Origin: Iningainema tapete BLCC-T55
GTDB taxonomy: Bacteria > Cyanobacteriota > Cyanobacteriia > Cyanobacteriales > Nostocaceae
Direction: 5' to 3'
NCBI RefSeq assembly: GCF_014698965.1
Contig: NZ_JACXAE010000085.1
Location: 1-64,000, forward strand
DNA: 64,000 nucleotides
Shown here: positions 24,624 to 35,200 of the stretch, piece by piece
Position numbering within the stretch: the first letter of the stretch is position 1
How the letters are laid out: each line of letters starts with the position of its first letter
Position numbers and translations under genes: made by a program
Notes under the pieces: model-generated
Seen by the model: the letters and a program-made list of their open reading frames with translations, nothing else
What the model was told of the DNA's origin: nothing
Databases searched by the model: none

Positions 24624-27600
24624 ATGAATGACGGGCAGAGAATTGATACTTTCCCAGGTGTAGGTGAGATGAGGACACTGATGCGGGAATTTGACTGGGC
24701 AAGCACACCTGTAGGTGCAGTTGAAACATGGTCGCAAAGCCTAAAAAGTACCGTTAAGATCCTTCTGGCGTCACGATACCCAATGATCCTAATTTGGGGT
24801 GATAATCTTATCCAGTTCTACAATGACGCCTACTCGAAGCTAATCGGTGACAAGCACCCGGCTGCTCTTGGTACTGATATTAGAATTACCCTATCTGAAG
24901 CATGGGACACCCTCGGACCAATGATTGATGAGGTCATGGCAACAGGTGTGGCAAACTGGGTTGAAGCACAGATGCTTGTTTTGGAGCGGTCGGGCTACCG
25001 TGAAGAATCTTATTTTAGCCTATCTCACGCTCCGGCGGAAGATGATGCAGGGCAAATTGTCGGGATGTTTTGCGTCTGCAGTGAAGTTACTCAGCAGGTA
25101 TTGGGTGAACGCAGGTTACGGCTGCTGCGGGATTTGGCATCAAAAGCAGGGGAGACGCGGAGTGTAGAAACTACGTGCAAAGATGTAGCAGATGCGATCG
25201 CCTCTCATCCCCTTGATGTGCCATTTGCCCTCATTTACTTGCGCGAACCAGATGGAAAACTAACTCTTCGTGGTAGAATACAGATGCTATCAAGCGATCT
25301 GTTAAGTCCAGAATCTGTGGATCTTTCCGCATCCGAAACAGATATATGGTCGCTCAAAGCAGCAGCAACAGGTGAAACTATTTTAGTTGAAGGGGTGGAG
25401 CGCTATGAGTCGCTACCAGGAGGACCTTGGAACGAGCCTACCCGTGCAGCTTTAGTCATGCCGCTCGCATCATCGGAAAAGACAGCGCCACTGGGAGTTT
25501 TAGTTGCAGGAGTAAGTCCCAACCGAGCGCTCGACGAAGGATACAGATCTTTCTACGAACTTCTTGCTGCTCAAGTATCCGTAGCTATACGCAACGCTCA
25601 AGCATACGAGGAAGAAAAGCGGCGTGCGGAAATGCTTGCCGAACTTGATCGAGCAAAAACTGCTTTCTTCTCCAACGTCAGTCATGAGTTTCGTACTCCA
25701 CTCACGCTGATGCTCAGTCCTTTGGAAGATGCTCTTTCTAATCCCCAACTACCAACTCAAGAGCGTGAGCGCATTACTGTTGCTTACCGCAATAGTCTTA
25801 GACTGCTCAAACTTGTCAACACACTGCTTGACTTCTCAAGGATCGAAGCAGGTAGAATGCAAGCTGTCTACGAACCTACAGATCTGGCAACATTGACTAC
25901 AGATCTTGCTAGTGTATTCCGCTCAGCGATTGAAAAGGCAGGATTACAATTAATAGTCGATTGTCCAACTTTACCCGAACAAGTCTATGTAGATCGGGAC
26001 ATGTGGGAGAAGATTGTCCTGAACTTACTCTCAAACGCTTTGAAATTTACTCAACAAGGTTACATTGCGGTTCGTCAGCGTATAATTGGGGAGAACATCG
26101 TCCTCGAAGTTGAAGATACAGGTTGCGGTATTCCTGAATCTGAGATTGACAATGTATTTAAGAGATTCTACCGCATTGAAGGAACGCAAGGTCGAACTTA
26201 CGAAGGCACGGGAATTGGTCTGGCACTGGTGCAACAACTCGCTCTTCTTCATGGTGGTACTGTGCGGGTACAAAGCGTTTACGGTGCTGGGAGTACTTTC
26301 AGTGTTTCCATTTTGCGTGGCAAAGATCATTTAAGCGCAGACAAAATTGGCAATGGTAGTACACTTACTCCTACAAATATTCGGGCTGATGCGTTCCTTG
26401 AAGAAGCGTTGCGGTGGTTGCCAGAGGGAGAAGGGGAGAAGGAGAGTGAGGGAGTGGGGGAGAATGAAGAATTACTCACTAACTCTTCTAAACCAACAAT
26501 ACTTTTGGCAGATGACAATACCGATATGCGTGAGTATGTGTGCAAGCTTTTGCAAAAACAGTATGAAGTTGTCGCTGTGGCAGATGGTGAAGCAGCATTA
26601 GCTGCGGTATCGGAACAAGTACCAGATTTGGTACTAAGTGATGTTATGATGCCGAAACTAGATGGATTTGGTCTTCTTACCCAACTACGCCAAAATCAGC
26701 GTACATGTTCTGTGCCAATCATTCTGCTTTCGGCTCGTGCAGGAGAGGAATCTCGTGTCGAGGGGCTGGAGGCAGGTGCAGATGACTACTTGGTGAAGCC
26801 GTTTAGCGCGAGAGAACTTTTGGCTCGTGTCAAGGCGACTTTGGAAATGGCTCGGCTGCGGCAGGAAGCAATCAGATCCCGTTTGGAGGAAGAACGCCGC
26901 GAGGCGGAGTTGGAGAGCGAAAGGGCAGCTCGTCAAGAAGCAGAGCGAATTGGGCGGATTAAAGATGAATTTTTAGCAACTCTATCCCACGAGCTGAGAA
27001 CACCGCTCAACGCTATTCTTGGTTGGAGCAACATTCTGCGGAAGGGAAACGTTGGTTCTGCTCAGTTAAATAAGGGGTTGGAAACGATTGAGAGAAACTC
27101 GCGATCGCAAGCTCAGATTATTGAAGATTTGCTCGACATGAGTAAAATAATTTCGGGTAAGATTATACTTAATGTGGAAAAAATTAATCTTAGCTCGGTG
27201 ATTGAGGTGGCGATCGCATCTTTTGTCCCCGCTGCACAAGCAAAAGACATACAACTTCAAACAGTTTTAAATGATTCGATTTCCATGATTGGAGATGCGA
27301 ATAGATTACAACAAGTATTGTGGAATCTCCTTTCTAATGCCATCAAGTTCACCCCAAGTGGTGGAAAAGTACAGGTGTCACTGAAGAAGATAAATTCACA
27401 CATCGAGTTAACGGTAAGTGATACGGGTTTGGGTATAAAACCTGAGTTCTTACCGTATGTTTTCGAGCGTTTTCGCCAAGCCGACTCTTCCACAACTAGA
27501 AAGTTTGGCGGTTTGGGGTTAGGGCTTTCCATCGTCAAGCACCTCGTTGAGCTTCATGGCGGAACTGTACAAGCAACCAGCCCAGGAGTTGGACAAGGTT

Positions 27601-27683
27601 CTGTTTTCACTGTCGCGCTTCCACTTGCTCATAGAAACAGCTTTTACGTTCAAGCGGAGAATGGGAGTTTATCTGATGACTAA
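24624..27683 (+). CDS. Hybrid histidine kinase with two kinase cores and an internal receiver
   Basis: A 1019-residue soluble signalling protein. Order: PAS-like domain (about 10-160), GAF domain (about 165-330), first HisKA with phospho-His near 354 ([14 protein letters not shown]), first HATPase ([29 protein letters not shown]), receiver (about 620-740) with phospho-Asp near 672 ([15 protein letters not shown]), coiled linker, second HisKA with His near 788 ([14 protein letters not shown]), and second HATPase ending about 1000 ([19 protein letters not shown]). No transmembrane helix, so it senses a cytoplasmic signal. A Glu/Gly-rich insert near 595-615 is encoded by a purine-rich repeat (26421-26470). 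It is convergent with the MbtH gene, 16 bases apart. The sigma factor is divergent from it. Confidence 0.9.
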   Translation: MNDGQRIDTFPGVGEMRTLMREFDWASTPVGAVETWSQSLKSTVKILLASRYPMILIWGDNLIQFYNDAYSKLIGDKHPAALGTDIRITLSEAWDTLGPMIDEVMATGVANWVEAQMLVLERSGYREESYFSLSHAPAEDDAGQIVGMFCVCSEVTQQVLGERRLRLLRDLASKAGETRSVETTCKDVADAIASHPLDVPFALIYLREPDGKLTLRGRIQMLSSDLLSPESVDLSASETDIWSLKAAATGETILVEGVERYESLPGGPWNEPTRAALVMPLASSEKTAPLGVLVAGVSPNRALDEGYRSFYELLAAQVSVAIRNAQAYEEEKRRAEMLAELDRAKTAFFSNVSHEFRTPLTLMLSPLEDALSNPQLPTQERERITVAYRNSLRLLKLVNTLLDFSRIEAGRMQAVYEPTDLATLTTDLASVFRSAIEKAGLQLIVDCPTLPEQVYVDRDMWEKIVLNLLSNALKFTQQGYIAVRQRIIGENIVLEVEDTGCGIPESEIDNVFKRFYRIEGTQGRTYEGTGIGLALVQQLALLHGGTVRVQSVYGAGSTFSVSILRGKDHLSADKIGNGSTLTPTNIRADAFLEEALRWLPEGEGEKESEGVGENEELLTNSSKPTILLADDNTDMREYVCKLLQKQYEVVAVADGEAALAAVSEQVPDLVLSDVMMPKLDGFGLLTQLRQNQRTCSVPIILLSARAGEESRVEGLEAGADDYLVKPFSARELLARVKATLEMARLRQEAIRSRLEEERREAELESERAARQEAERIGRIKDEFLATLSHELRTPLNAILGWSNILRKGNVGSAQLNKGLETIERNSRSQAQIIEDLLDMSKIISGKIILNVEKINLSSVIEVAIASFVPAAQAKDIQLQTVLNDSISMIGDANRLQQVLWNLLSNAIKFTPSGGKVQVSLKKINSHIELTVSDTGLGIKPEFLPYVFERFRQADSSTTRKFGGLGLGLSIVKHLVELHGGTVQATSPGVGQGSVFTVALPLAHRNSFYVQAENGSLSDD

Positions 27684-27699
27684 TTTAAATGCATTATAG

Positions 27700-27921
27700 C
27701 TAACTGCTCGTTGCTTCCTCCATCTTTTTGCGGAGACTAAGCGGTCTCATGTCAGTCCAAACTTCTTTGATATAATCCAGACATTCTTGTTTGGGACCAC
27801 TTTTACCAGCATCCTTCCACCCAAGTGGGTTCTCTCGATCAACAGGCCAGATGGAATACTGTTCTTCGTGATTGACTACAACTTTGTAAATTGTTGTGTC
27901 TTCTTTGTCGTCTTGGTACAT
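27700..27921 (-). CDS. MbtH-like protein
   Basis: A 73-residue MbtH family protein, a chaperone-like partner that many NRPS adenylation domains need for folding and activity. The hallmark residues are present: [19 protein letters not shown], then [20 protein letters not shown] followed by MRPLSLR, including the conserved Trp residues. ATG 27921 with GGAG seven bases upstream is the start; an in-frame TTG at 27933 is not needed. As the last gene of the minus-strand cluster, 83 bases after the MATE gene, it would serve the four adenylation domains encoded upstream. Confidence 0.95.
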   Translation of the reverse strand: MYQDDKEDTTIYKVVVNHEEQYSIWPVDRENPLGWKDAGKSGPKQECLDYIKEVWTDMRPLSLRKKMEEATSS

Positions 27922-28016
27922 ATTTATCTCCAATTAGTTAATGGGTTATGTCTTGTACAATTATATACTTTTTCAACAAGTTAACTTTTATTTTTATAAT
28001 TTAGCTTTTCTTCATT

Positions 28017-29381
28017 TTAGGCGATGAGTTTAAAATAAACTTTTCTTAACTCTCTCCATGTTACAACAGCAACTATTAGAGAAGCTACTATTTCTACAAA
28101 AGCTGCACTATAGTAAATTCCATTTACTCCAAAAAATATTGGGAGAATTAATACCATTGGTACAAATAAAATTATTTGTTTTAAAATGGTAATAAATCCG
28201 ACAATTTTTCCATTACCTATAGATTGAAATAAAGCTATACTACATGATATAAAAGAACTAATCGGTATAAAAAAAATCACAATGCGAAAGTTTAGCAAAT
28301 CATTGTAAGTAAAATTAAAATCTGGAATTAACCAGCGAAGAAACATTTTTGGCTCTAATTGTAGAGGTATCCATAAGAGGATTAAAAAAACACTTCCACC
28401 CACTGCAAAAGTCAAGTATGCATTCTTGATTCTTTTATAATCTCTGGCTCCATAACTCATACCAATTACTGGATTTAGGGCTTGCACAAACCCATATAAA
28501 GGAGTAGTTACCAAGGCAAACAACCTGATTGTTGCTCCGCCAAAGGCAATGTCACTATCTGTTCCATAGTGAGCAAATGCTTTAAAAAGCACAATCTGTT
28601 GAACTATGCCCACAACTTGCATGAACATTACCGCTCCACCTACTGATAAGATGGCTGGCAGTAAATCTAGTGAGAGAGTCAACTTTTTAGGATTTACTGG
28701 AATAGAACTTTTTCCGCAAAAAAAGTATGAACAATTAATCAGAGAATAAACTATTGCCGATACAACTGTAGCAAGAGCTATTCCCTGAATTCCTAAGTTA
28801 AAAGAAAGGACAAATATAGGATTTAAAATGCAATTAACTATTACATAAATTCCAGCAAATAATGTTGCAAGAGCGATTTTACCTTCAGCTTTAATTAATT
28901 GACTAGAAGATACTGCTATGACCAAAAATATTGAACTTAACATATAGGTTTTAAAGAAGTCTGCTCCATAAGAAGCAACTTCACCCTCTCCTCCCATAAG
29001 CGCAATTAGTTCTTTGCCAAAACTGTATCCCAAAATGGTGAGCAAAGAAGAGACAATGACACTTATAATTATTAGATTACCAAATATTTTTGATTGAGTT
29101 TTGGTATCTCCCGAACCAATGGCTTGACTGAGAACTGAGGCTGAACCCACTCCGACTGACATGGCACATCCAATGACAATAGACGTGAGTGGTATAGCTA
29201 GAGAGATAGCTGCCAAAGCAGTTTCACCAATAAGTTGTCCTGCACATAAAGCATCAACAAAAGTATTCAAGCCAATTAGCAGCATTCCCATAATACCGGG
29301 AATAGATAATTTAAACATCAGTTTAATCAAATCACCATTGAGGATTTCATTTGTAATATTGGGTTGTAGCTTTTTAGTCAT
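28017..29381 (-). CDS. MATE family efflux transporter
   Basis: A 454-residue inner-membrane protein with about twelve helices in two homologous halves, as in MATE exporters, which use Na+ or H+ gradients to expel organic compounds. It opens ILNGDLIKLMFKLSIPGIMG. Repeated family elements include GVGSASVLSQAIGSGD near 77-92 and GFVQALNPVIGMSYGARDYK near 300-320. In the cluster context it probably exports the NRPS/PKS product across the inner membrane. The gene is unusually AT-rich compared with its neighbours, which hints at a different origin. It lies 68 bases after the P450 gene. Confidence 0.92.
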   Translation of the reverse strand: MTKKLQPNITNEILNGDLIKLMFKLSIPGIMGMLLIGLNTFVDALCAGQLIGETALAAISLAIPLTSIVIGCAMSVGVGSASVLSQAIGSGDTKTQSKIFGNLIIISVIVSSLLTILGYSFGKELIALMGGEGEVASYGADFFKTYMLSSIFLVIAVSSSQLIKAEGKIALATLFAGIYVIVNCILNPIFVLSFNLGIQGIALATVVSAIVYSLINCSYFFCGKSSIPVNPKKLTLSLDLLPAILSVGGAVMFMQVVGIVQQIVLFKAFAHYGTDSDIAFGGATIRLFALVTTPLYGFVQALNPVIGMSYGARDYKRIKNAYLTFAVGGSVFLILLWIPLQLEPKMFLRWLIPDFNFTYNDLLNFRIVIFFIPISSFISCSIALFQSIGNGKIVGFITILKQIILFVPMVLILPIFFGVNGIYYSAAFVEIVASLIVAVVTWRELRKVYFKLIA

Positions 29382-29449
29382 TAGTTATATTTGTAATTGA
29401 ATTGGGTTTAATGAATTAATACAAATTGCATGGTATTGCTTGCAACTTT

Positions 29450-30814
29450 TTACTTAACCTTGACCAATCGGCTGACACGATCCCCGATCATTACCATCTT
29501 CAAACCACTAGCAGGGGGATAGTTAACACCTCTAGCTTTGGGTTTTTCCACTGTTTTTTCATTTGCTAGCATTAGTTGATAGCGTGAGAGAATTGTTGCT
29601 AAAACTAGCTTCATTTCAAACATTGCCAAAACTTCGCCCGGACAGCGACGCGCACCCCCCCCAAATGGTAAAAATTCATAGGGAGAGTATTGTCGCTCCA
29701 TAAAGCGCTCTGGCTTGAATTGCTTTGGTTGTGGGTATAAGTCTTCACGCTGATGTGTCAGATAAATAGAGCCTCTGGTTACTGTACCAGGACTCAATTC
29801 GTAGCCCATCACCTTAATTGGTGATTCTACAAGTCGTGGAAATGTGACTACCTGAGTTGGGTAAATTCTTAGTACTTCATTACAAACAGCACTGAGGTAG
29901 GGTAGTCCGACAATGCTCATTGGATCTGGGCATTCACCAAGTGTATTTAGTTCTTCTAGCAATCTTTTGCGAACATTAGGTAAACGATGAATCCAGTACA
30001 ATGACCAAGTGATGGCAGTGGCTGACGCATCCTGACCACCAAATAGCAATGATGGGAACAAATCCCGTATATCTTGATTGGTTATCGGTTGACCAGTTTC
30101 ATCGCGAGCAAACACGAGTTCAGAGAGTACATCAGTACGTGAGGGGGAGGTGATCGCTCGACGTTCTTCAATTTCGGTGTAGAGTAGTTTGTCAAATTGT
30201 CGCTGGAGGTTTTGCCAGTATCCCCACGGACTCCACCGACCTAAATCTTGTTGTAGTAAGGGATAGGACAGGGTTAATTCCAGCCACCGAGACCGGGCAA
30301 AACTTAATAAATTGGTTAGAAGTTGTCTAAATTGTTCGTAACGTTCTCCCTCATGCAATCCAAACAAAGCTTGCAATATTACCTCTAGGGTAATTTTTTG
30401 CACAGTAGGGTAGGCATAAAAAGATTTAGCGATCGCCAGATCGTTCATGACTTTCTCTGACACTTGACAGATACGCTGCCCGTATGCTTGCACCCGATTT
30501 CCATGTAGGGGAGGCATCAACAACTGACGCCGATGTTTGTGGCGCAAGCCATCAAGCATGAGTAATCCGTTGAAACCGACTAAGGGGGCAGCACCTTGGT
30601 TCAGTTTACCAGAAGCTATAATTTCTTTGGCACTGGTAAAAATCTGTTTTATCCCCTGTGGGTTGCTGACTATGACTAAAGGTGTAGAACCTGCCATAAT
30701 GGTGAAAATGTCACCATAGCGATCACTCATAGTATCCATTAAACCAAGGGGATCAGTCTTAAATTGACGGCTCAGCAACCGAAAAGAAGCTTTTGGTCCT
30801 GGAGGTAGTTTCAT
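29450..30814 (-). CDS. Cytochrome P450 (CYP110-like)
   Basis: A 454-residue P450. Near the N-terminus it has MKLPPGPKASFRLL, typical of cyanobacterial CYP110 proteins. The ExxR motif is in NEVLRIYP near 314, the PERF segment is in FKPERFME, and the heme-binding loop FLPFGGGARRCPGEV holds the axial Cys near 397. The I-helix reads FGGQDASATAITW where most P450s have (A/G)GxxTT, so the usual Thr is replaced by Ala-Ser. Probably hydroxylates or otherwise oxidises the peptide-polyketide after or during assembly. It is in line with the second P450 gene, 42 bases apart, and the two proteins are clearly paralogous. Confidence 0.92.
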   Translation of the reverse strand: MKLPPGPKASFRLLSRQFKTDPLGLMDTMSDRYGDIFTIMAGSTPLVIVSNPQGIKQIFTSAKEIIASGKLNQGAAPLVGFNGLLMLDGLRHKHRRQLLMPPLHGNRVQAYGQRICQVSEKVMNDLAIAKSFYAYPTVQKITLEVILQALFGLHEGERYEQFRQLLTNLLSFARSRWLELTLSYPLLQQDLGRWSPWGYWQNLQRQFDKLLYTEIEERRAITSPSRTDVLSELVFARDETGQPITNQDIRDLFPSLLFGGQDASATAITWSLYWIHRLPNVRKRLLEELNTLGECPDPMSIVGLPYLSAVCNEVLRIYPTQVVTFPRLVESPIKVMGYELSPGTVTRGSIYLTHQREDLYPQPKQFKPERFMERQYSPYEFLPFGGGARRCPGEVLAMFEMKLVLATILSRYQLMLANEKTVEKPKARGVNYPPASGLKMVMIGDRVSRLVKVK

Positions 30815-30856
30815 TTGTATTTTTTATTGGTAATTGTTTAATTATCGGTATGCTTG

Positions 30857-32233
30857 TTAAATTGAACATTCAACCGATGGCTGTAACTTTCCTTGATTCT
30901 GACGCCTACCGTGCATAAGCATTTTCACGCCACTCCCTGGGTAACAAATCAGACCTCCAAACTTTGGTTTCTCTGCTCGTTTGTAAAAGAGCGCTAATTC
31001 ATAGTGCGAGAGAATCGTCGCCAACACAAGCTTCATTTCAAATAAAGCAAAAGTTCCACCAATACAACTACGAGTACCGCCGCCAAATGGCAGAAATTCA
31101 TAGTTCGAGAATTGTTTTTCCAGAAAGCGCTCTGGTTTAAATTGTTTCGGCTCCGGGTATAAATCTTCCCGCTGATGCGTCGAATAAATATTGCCAACGA
31201 GCACTGTTCCTGGACTCAACTGATATCCCATCATATTAACTGGAGACTCTATCAACCTTGGAAATGTAAATAACTGAGCAGGGGAAATCCGCAAAGTTTC
31301 GTTACAAACTGCACTGAGGTAAGGTAGTGCAACAATACTCATTGGATCTGGTGTACCAAGGCTGTCGAGTTCCTCAAGCAGTCGCGCTCGTACATCAGGC
31401 AAACGGTGAATCCAGTATAATGACCAAGCGATCGCAGTTGCGGAAGCATCTTGAGCGGCAAATATGGGCGATAATAGAAGGTCGCGTACCTCTTCATCGC
31501 TTAATGGTTCACCTGTTTCATCAGAGGCTTTGATCAGATCGCAAAGTATATTATTGTGTGAGGAATCTGCTTGTTTGCGACGTTCTTGAACTTCAGCATA
31601 CAGCAGTTGGAAAAGCTCATGCCGGAGGTGAAGCAGATATCCCTGTGGACTCCATCGACCGAAATCTCTTCGTCCAAAGGGAAGATTTCTCAGCATCTTG
31701 ATGATGGGAAATTGTACATATTTAATCATCGAAGCAAATAGATGCTTGATTTTGTTATAGCGTTCTCCTTCATGTAAGCCTAAGACAACCTCTATACTCA
31801 CCCGCAATGTTATATCTTCAATGGTAGAATAAGCAACAAAAGGTTTCCCGATTTCCTGTTGACTCATAATTTTTTCTGTGAGTTCGCAGATACGTTGCCC
31901 ACAGGCTTGCATCCGCTCTCCGTGAAAAGCGGGCATTAAGAGCTTGCGCCGATGTTTGTGGCGTAAGCCATCAAGTTGAAGGACTCCTTGTTTTCCTGTG
32001 ATCAGAGCGAAACTCCGGTTTAATGCACCGGATGCAGTGATTTCTTTGGTATTGGTGAAAATTTGCTTGATCCCTAAAGGATGGCTAACGGACACTAGTG
32101 GTGTAGAAATAGGCTTAAAGGTGAAGATGTCGCCATAGCGTTTGCAAATGGTATCCAAACAGCCAAAGGGGTCAGTCTGAATTTGCTGCACAAGTAGCCA
32201 AGTGGGTGTTTTCGGTCCTGGTGGTAGTTTCAT
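30857..32233 (-). CDS. Cytochrome P450 (CYP110-like), second copy
   Basis: A 458-residue paralogue of the adjacent P450. It begins MKLPPGPKTPTWLL, has ExxR in NETLRISP, and the heme loop FLPFGGGTRSCIGGT with the axial Cys. The I-helix again reads AAQDASATAIAW, with Ala-Ser instead of Thr-Thr, so the change is shared by both copies. It starts 9 bases after the stop of the thioesterase-containing NRPS, so they are almost certainly cotranscribed and probably act on the same product. Redox partners are not encoded nearby. Position of oxidation unknown. Confidence 0.92.
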   Translation of the reverse strand: MKLPPGPKTPTWLLVQQIQTDPFGCLDTICKRYGDIFTFKPISTPLVSVSHPLGIKQIFTNTKEITASGALNRSFALITGKQGVLQLDGLRHKHRRKLLMPAFHGERMQACGQRICELTEKIMSQQEIGKPFVAYSTIEDITLRVSIEVVLGLHEGERYNKIKHLFASMIKYVQFPIIKMLRNLPFGRRDFGRWSPQGYLLHLRHELFQLLYAEVQERRKQADSSHNNILCDLIKASDETGEPLSDEEVRDLLLSPIFAAQDASATAIAWSLYWIHRLPDVRARLLEELDSLGTPDPMSIVALPYLSAVCNETLRISPAQLFTFPRLIESPVNMMGYQLSPGTVLVGNIYSTHQREDLYPEPKQFKPERFLEKQFSNYEFLPFGGGTRSCIGGTFALFEMKLVLATILSHYELALFYKRAEKPKFGGLICYPGSGVKMLMHGRRQNQGKLQPSVECSI

Positions 32234-32242
32234 CAGTCTTCT

Positions 32243-35200
32243 TTACTCCCCTTTTTTCACCATGCTACACAGAGCATTATCAATAGCAATTCTTAACAGT
32301 CTGGTTAACTCCTGAATATGAGGTTCGACGAACATCGAGAAATGATCCCCTGGAACTTCAATGACCTGTATGGGTTGGCTAGAAAATTTGCCCCAACCTA
32401 GCAAGGGGTCATCAGTATGAAATTCTGGACTTTCAAAGTCATGAATAATTTCCTCTTTAGCTCGAAAGAGAGTCATAGAGTGAGGATAAACTTGCGGTAT
32501 ATAATCTCGCATGGCTTGAACATGAATTTTGAAAAGTTTGTAATAGCGCAGAAAATCCTTAATTTCTGTGTCGCTAAAGATGAAGTTGGCTTTTTTATTC
32601 ACTAAATTAAATTGCTCATTCAGTGGCAAATCTCGAAGTTCCTCAAAAGGAACTGAAAAATCTATGTTATTGTTAGTTTTGATCGATTTAGCCATGCGAA
32701 GTACGAATTTTGCATCGTCATCTTCTGCTGGTTCAACGGCTGTTTCTGGAAGTATGGCATCTATGACAACTAACAAACCTACTGTTTGACCCTGTCTTTG
32801 AAGTTGTTGTGCCATCTCAAAAGCAACGACACCCCCGTAACAATGACCTCCTAAAAAATAAGGACCATTCGGTTGTACTTGACGAATTTCTTGAAGGTAG
32901 CGAGCTGCTGTCTCCTCCACTGAAATAATTTCCGGTTCTTCTTGGTTAGGGGTATGTTGCAAGGCATAAAATGGATAGTCCTCACCAAGTCTTCTAGACA
33001 AGTTAAAGTATTGACGAACACCTCCACCAGCGCCATGCATACAGAAGAAAGGAATCTTGTCACCATTCGACTCAATCGATACCAGAGGAGAATTGGATGT
33101 CTGACGAACTGGCTGACTGACAATAGTCGCTAGTTTTTCAATTGTCGGATTTTCAAACAGAGTAGACAGGGGAAGATTGTGACCAAATCGGTCGTAAATT
33201 CGAGCCATTAAGCGAACAGCTAAAAATGAATGACCACCCAAGTCAAAGAAGTTATCTGTTACCCCCATAGGGCTAGTATTCAGGAGGTTTTCCCAAATTT
33301 TCACTAAAGCCAATTCTGTAAAATTTCGGGGAGCAACGAAGGATTGAGCAGCGAAGGGTCGGATCGCGTCTTCAGTTGGAAGAGATCGCTTGTCTACTTT
33401 GCCATTTGGTGTAAGAGGTATAGCATCCAATCTGATGAAAGCAGACGGTTTCATGTAATTTGGCAGTTTATCTTGCAAGTAGCTGTTTAGCTGTGGTATT
33501 ATATCAAGCCTATCTGTTACTACATAAGCAATGAGACGCCTTGAGCCTTGAGCATCATCTCGAACAATGACGACAGATTCTTTCACATCTGGATGTTGTG
33601 CGATCGCATATGCAATTTCTCCCAGTTCCACCCGGAAGCCACGGATTTTGACTTGGTCATCACGGCGACCTAAATACTCAAGACTGCCATCTTTGAGATA
33701 ACGTGCCAAGTCACCTGTTTTGTACAATTTGGTTTCCGGAACAAAGGGATTATCGATAAATCGTTCCTGAGTTAATTCAGGACGATGCAAATATCCCCAA
33801 GCTAATCCATCACCACCAATATACAGTTCACCAACAACACCAACAGGTGTTGGTTGTAAATGGCTATTTAACACATAGACAAGAGTATTGTCAATAGGGC
33901 GACCGATTGGAACATTGGTTGGTTTCTCTGGTAATAAACTGCTGTCGTAGTAAGTGACGTTGGCAGAAACTTCCGATGAGCCGTAAAGGTTGATTAGTTT
34001 TGCTCCTGGCATCAATTCTCGGAAAGTTTGAGCTAAATTCACAGACAGAGCTTCGCCACTGGTTATCCAAAGTTTGAGATGTGACAAATTCTTAGTGAGA
34101 TGATTGTAGGTATCTAGGAGTAAGCGTAGCAGTGAGGGGACAAGTACGATACGGGTAACTTTGTAATTTGCCAGAGTTTCTACGAACAGTTGTGGGTCTA
34201 GTACAATGGCATCGGGAATAATCACAGTGGGAATTCCTTGAAGTAAGGGAGTAAAAATCTCCCATACTGAGTCTACAAAGCTAATAGCTGTTTTCTGGCA
34301 ACAAACCTCCTCTGGTGTAAAAGGATAGCTTTTCCATAACCAGTGCAAACCATTGACTGTACCTCGATGAGTTCCTTGAACGCCTTTAGGAGTTCCGGTG
34401 GAACCAGAAGTGTAAATAACATAGGCAAGATGATCACCTGAACAGATGCTAACTGGGTTTTCCTGACTTTCAAGCTCAATCGATTCCCAGTCACTGTCTA
34501 GGGAGATGAGCGTCATTTGTCCTTTGTCCTTTGTCATTTGTCCTACGCCACCAACTAATGACGAATCACTAATAACCAATGACACTTGAGAATCAGAAAG
34601 CATGAAACTCAGGCGCTCTACCGGGTAACTTGGATCGAGGGGAATGTATGCACCGCCTGCTTTAAGGACAGCTAAAATTCCCACGATCATTTCTACTGAA
34701 CGCTCTAGACAAATGGCGACAAGGGTTTCTTTTGTTACACCCTTTTTTTGTAAATAATGGGCAAGCTGATTAACCTTCTGGTTAAGTTGACGATACGTGA
34801 GTTGTTCTATTTGCCCAATTAATGCCAAAGCATCCGGCGAGCGCTCAACCTGCTGTTCAAATAGCTGATGAACAGATGCATCTTGAGGATAATCTGTCCT
34901 CGTCTGATTCCACTCGAATAATAGTTGCTGTCGCTCTTGCGCAGTGAGTGGTGACAATTCACAAATGCGCTGTTCGGGATTAGCAACAATATTTTCTAAA
35001 AAAGCTTGGAAATGAGTAATGAATCCGCTGATTGTTGCCTCTTCAAAAATATCTGTATTGTACTCCAAGAACCCTGTTAATCCCTGTTGAGATTCAGACA
35101 TCGACAGAAAAATATCCAACTGAGCTGTACCGCTATCGAATTGCAAACTACGTAAGGTTAAACCAGAAACGGATTGTACAGAAATTGGCGTATTCTGCAG

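Noticed and set aside
24480-24729. N-terminal extension of the sigma factor upstream of ATG 24480
   Set aside because: It overlaps the start of the divergent kinase gene and shows no sigma-like sequence; ATG 24480 gives the expected beginning.
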